A stretch of DNA of 6,395 nucleotides from Leptospiraceae bacterium. GTDB lineage: Bacteria > Spirochaetota > Leptospiria > Turneriellales > Turneriellaceae. This document shows, piece after piece, positions 5,883 through 6,395 of this stretch. Position 1 is the first letter of the stretch; every line of letters begins with the position of its first letter. The stretch spans positions 1 through 6,395 of the forward strand of contig JAEUSA010000173.1 in NCBI GenBank assembly GCA_016788945.1. The letters are read 5' to 3'. A model generated the notes under the pieces. The model had not been told where the DNA came from. It did not search any database and was given only the letters and a program-made list of their open reading frames with translations. A program made the translations under genes and the position numbers.

Positions 5883-6395
5883 ATGACGATGGCACGTTTG
5901 GCGCAAATGTGGGATGCCTACCTCAATCTCGGCAGCCACCATTTTCACACGGCAACCGAACTCAAGCTCAACCGCGTGCTGAATCTGCTGTTCTCGCTCA
6001 ATTTTATCGCCAATGGCTTCTTGATACTTGCTGAACTCGCCATACTGCTGATTCTGCTGCAGCGCGATGCGGGACGTTACATAAACTACATCATACCGTT
6101 TGGCTCGGTTAACGTAATTCATCCATTGCTTATCGCTGCCATATTCTACCTTAAGAATAAGTATGGTACCTTTCGCGTCACTTTTCTCAGCAACGTCGTC
6201 TACACGGCGTACTGCGTCATTCTCTGCCTTTTTCTTGGTGAAAAAGTCGGCATCCACCTGATTCTGATGAGCGTCATACCGATTGTATTCATCATGTACG
6301 ACTACGGCCGGTGGATCGATATCTCATTGCATGCCTTTATCATGACCGCCGGTATCGCCGTCGCTCTCACATCATACAAGACGATGGCGCCGCTT
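5883..6395 (+). CDS. Polytopic membrane sensor domain, N-terminal part (3' end outside window)
   Basis: The frame stays open to the window end, giving 171 residues. A short soluble lead with DAYLNLGSHHF (11-21) is followed by a charged ELKLNRVLNLL stretch and about five hydrophobic helices: roughly 33-59, 68-90, 99-118, 122-138 and 145-163. The pattern, including HLILMSVIPIVFIMYD (125-140), resembles the membrane sensor halves that precede adenylate/guanylate cyclase, histidine kinase or phosphatase output domains in several bacteria; the output domain is beyond the edge, so this is inference. The frame is open upstream of 5883 but has no ATG, GTG or TTG back to the symporter start. ATGs at 5883, 5889 and 5907 are all possible and none has a clear Shine-Dalgarno; 5883 is simply the first. 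The gene is divergent from the symporter. The antisense reading over it is hydrophilic and is treated as a shadow. Confidence 0.7.
   Translation, partial: MTMARLAQMWDAYLNLGSHHFHTATELKLNRVLNLLFSLNFIANGFLILAELAILLILLQRDAGRYINYIIPFGSVNVIHPLLIAAIFYLKNKYGTFRVTFLSNVVYTAYCVILCLFLGEKVGIHLILMSVIPIVFIMYDYGRWIDISLHAFIMTAGIAVALTSYKTMAPL

Noticed and set aside
5832..6257. Minus-strand open frame of 141 codons opposite the sensor-like gene
   Set aside because: The + strand frame encodes clear membrane helices; the antisense product is the hydrophilic shadow typical of such genes and shows no recognisable domain.

Overview
The window is a compact, mid-GC (roughly 50%, by eye) piece of a bacterial chromosome. 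An exported phosphodiesterase with a signal peptide and a cluster of membrane and glycosylation-type genes suggest a Gram-negative-type (diderm) organism. A spirochaete of the Leptospira/Turneriella group is possible, but this is only an impression from protein style. No RNA gene, transposon, CRISPR array or prophage element is visible, and the genes look like resident chromosomal genes.

Layout: on the + strand, positions 1-573 hold the C-terminal part of a ComM/YifB-type AAA+ protein that began outside the window. It converges on a minus-strand xerD (1463-570), and the two stop codons overlap by 4 bases. Reading leftward from 5759, the minus strand carries a tightly packed series: a LeuT-like sodium:neurotransmitter symporter (5759-4209), a 32-residue single-helix protein resembling the MetS small subunit (4212-4114, ATGA overlap), a GT-A-type glycosyltransferase-like protein (4102-3191), a 101-residue charged protein of unknown function (3191-2886, TAATG overlap), and an exported nucleotide pyrophosphatase/phosphodiesterase-type enzyme (2868-1567). 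A 103-base gap with a weak terminator-like stem and a possible -10 element separates this series from xerD. A 123-base divergent spacer (5760-5882) separates the symporter from a + strand gene that runs off the right edge (5883 onward) and encodes a polytopic membrane domain, probably the sensor half of a signalling protein.

How the genes fit together: spacings of -4, 11, -1 and 17 bases, two of them stop/start overlaps, imply one transcript for the five genes from symporter to phosphodiesterase. The symporter and its small partner probably form an amino-acid uptake unit. The glycosyltransferase, the small charged protein and the phosphodiesterase form a second unit without an obvious shared pathway. 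ComM and XerD act on DNA (natural transformation and dimer resolution); in many bacteria comM lies near dprA-topA-xer genes, so their adjacency may be a rearranged remnant of that neighbourhood. The least described elements are the tiny symporter partner and the 101-residue protein.
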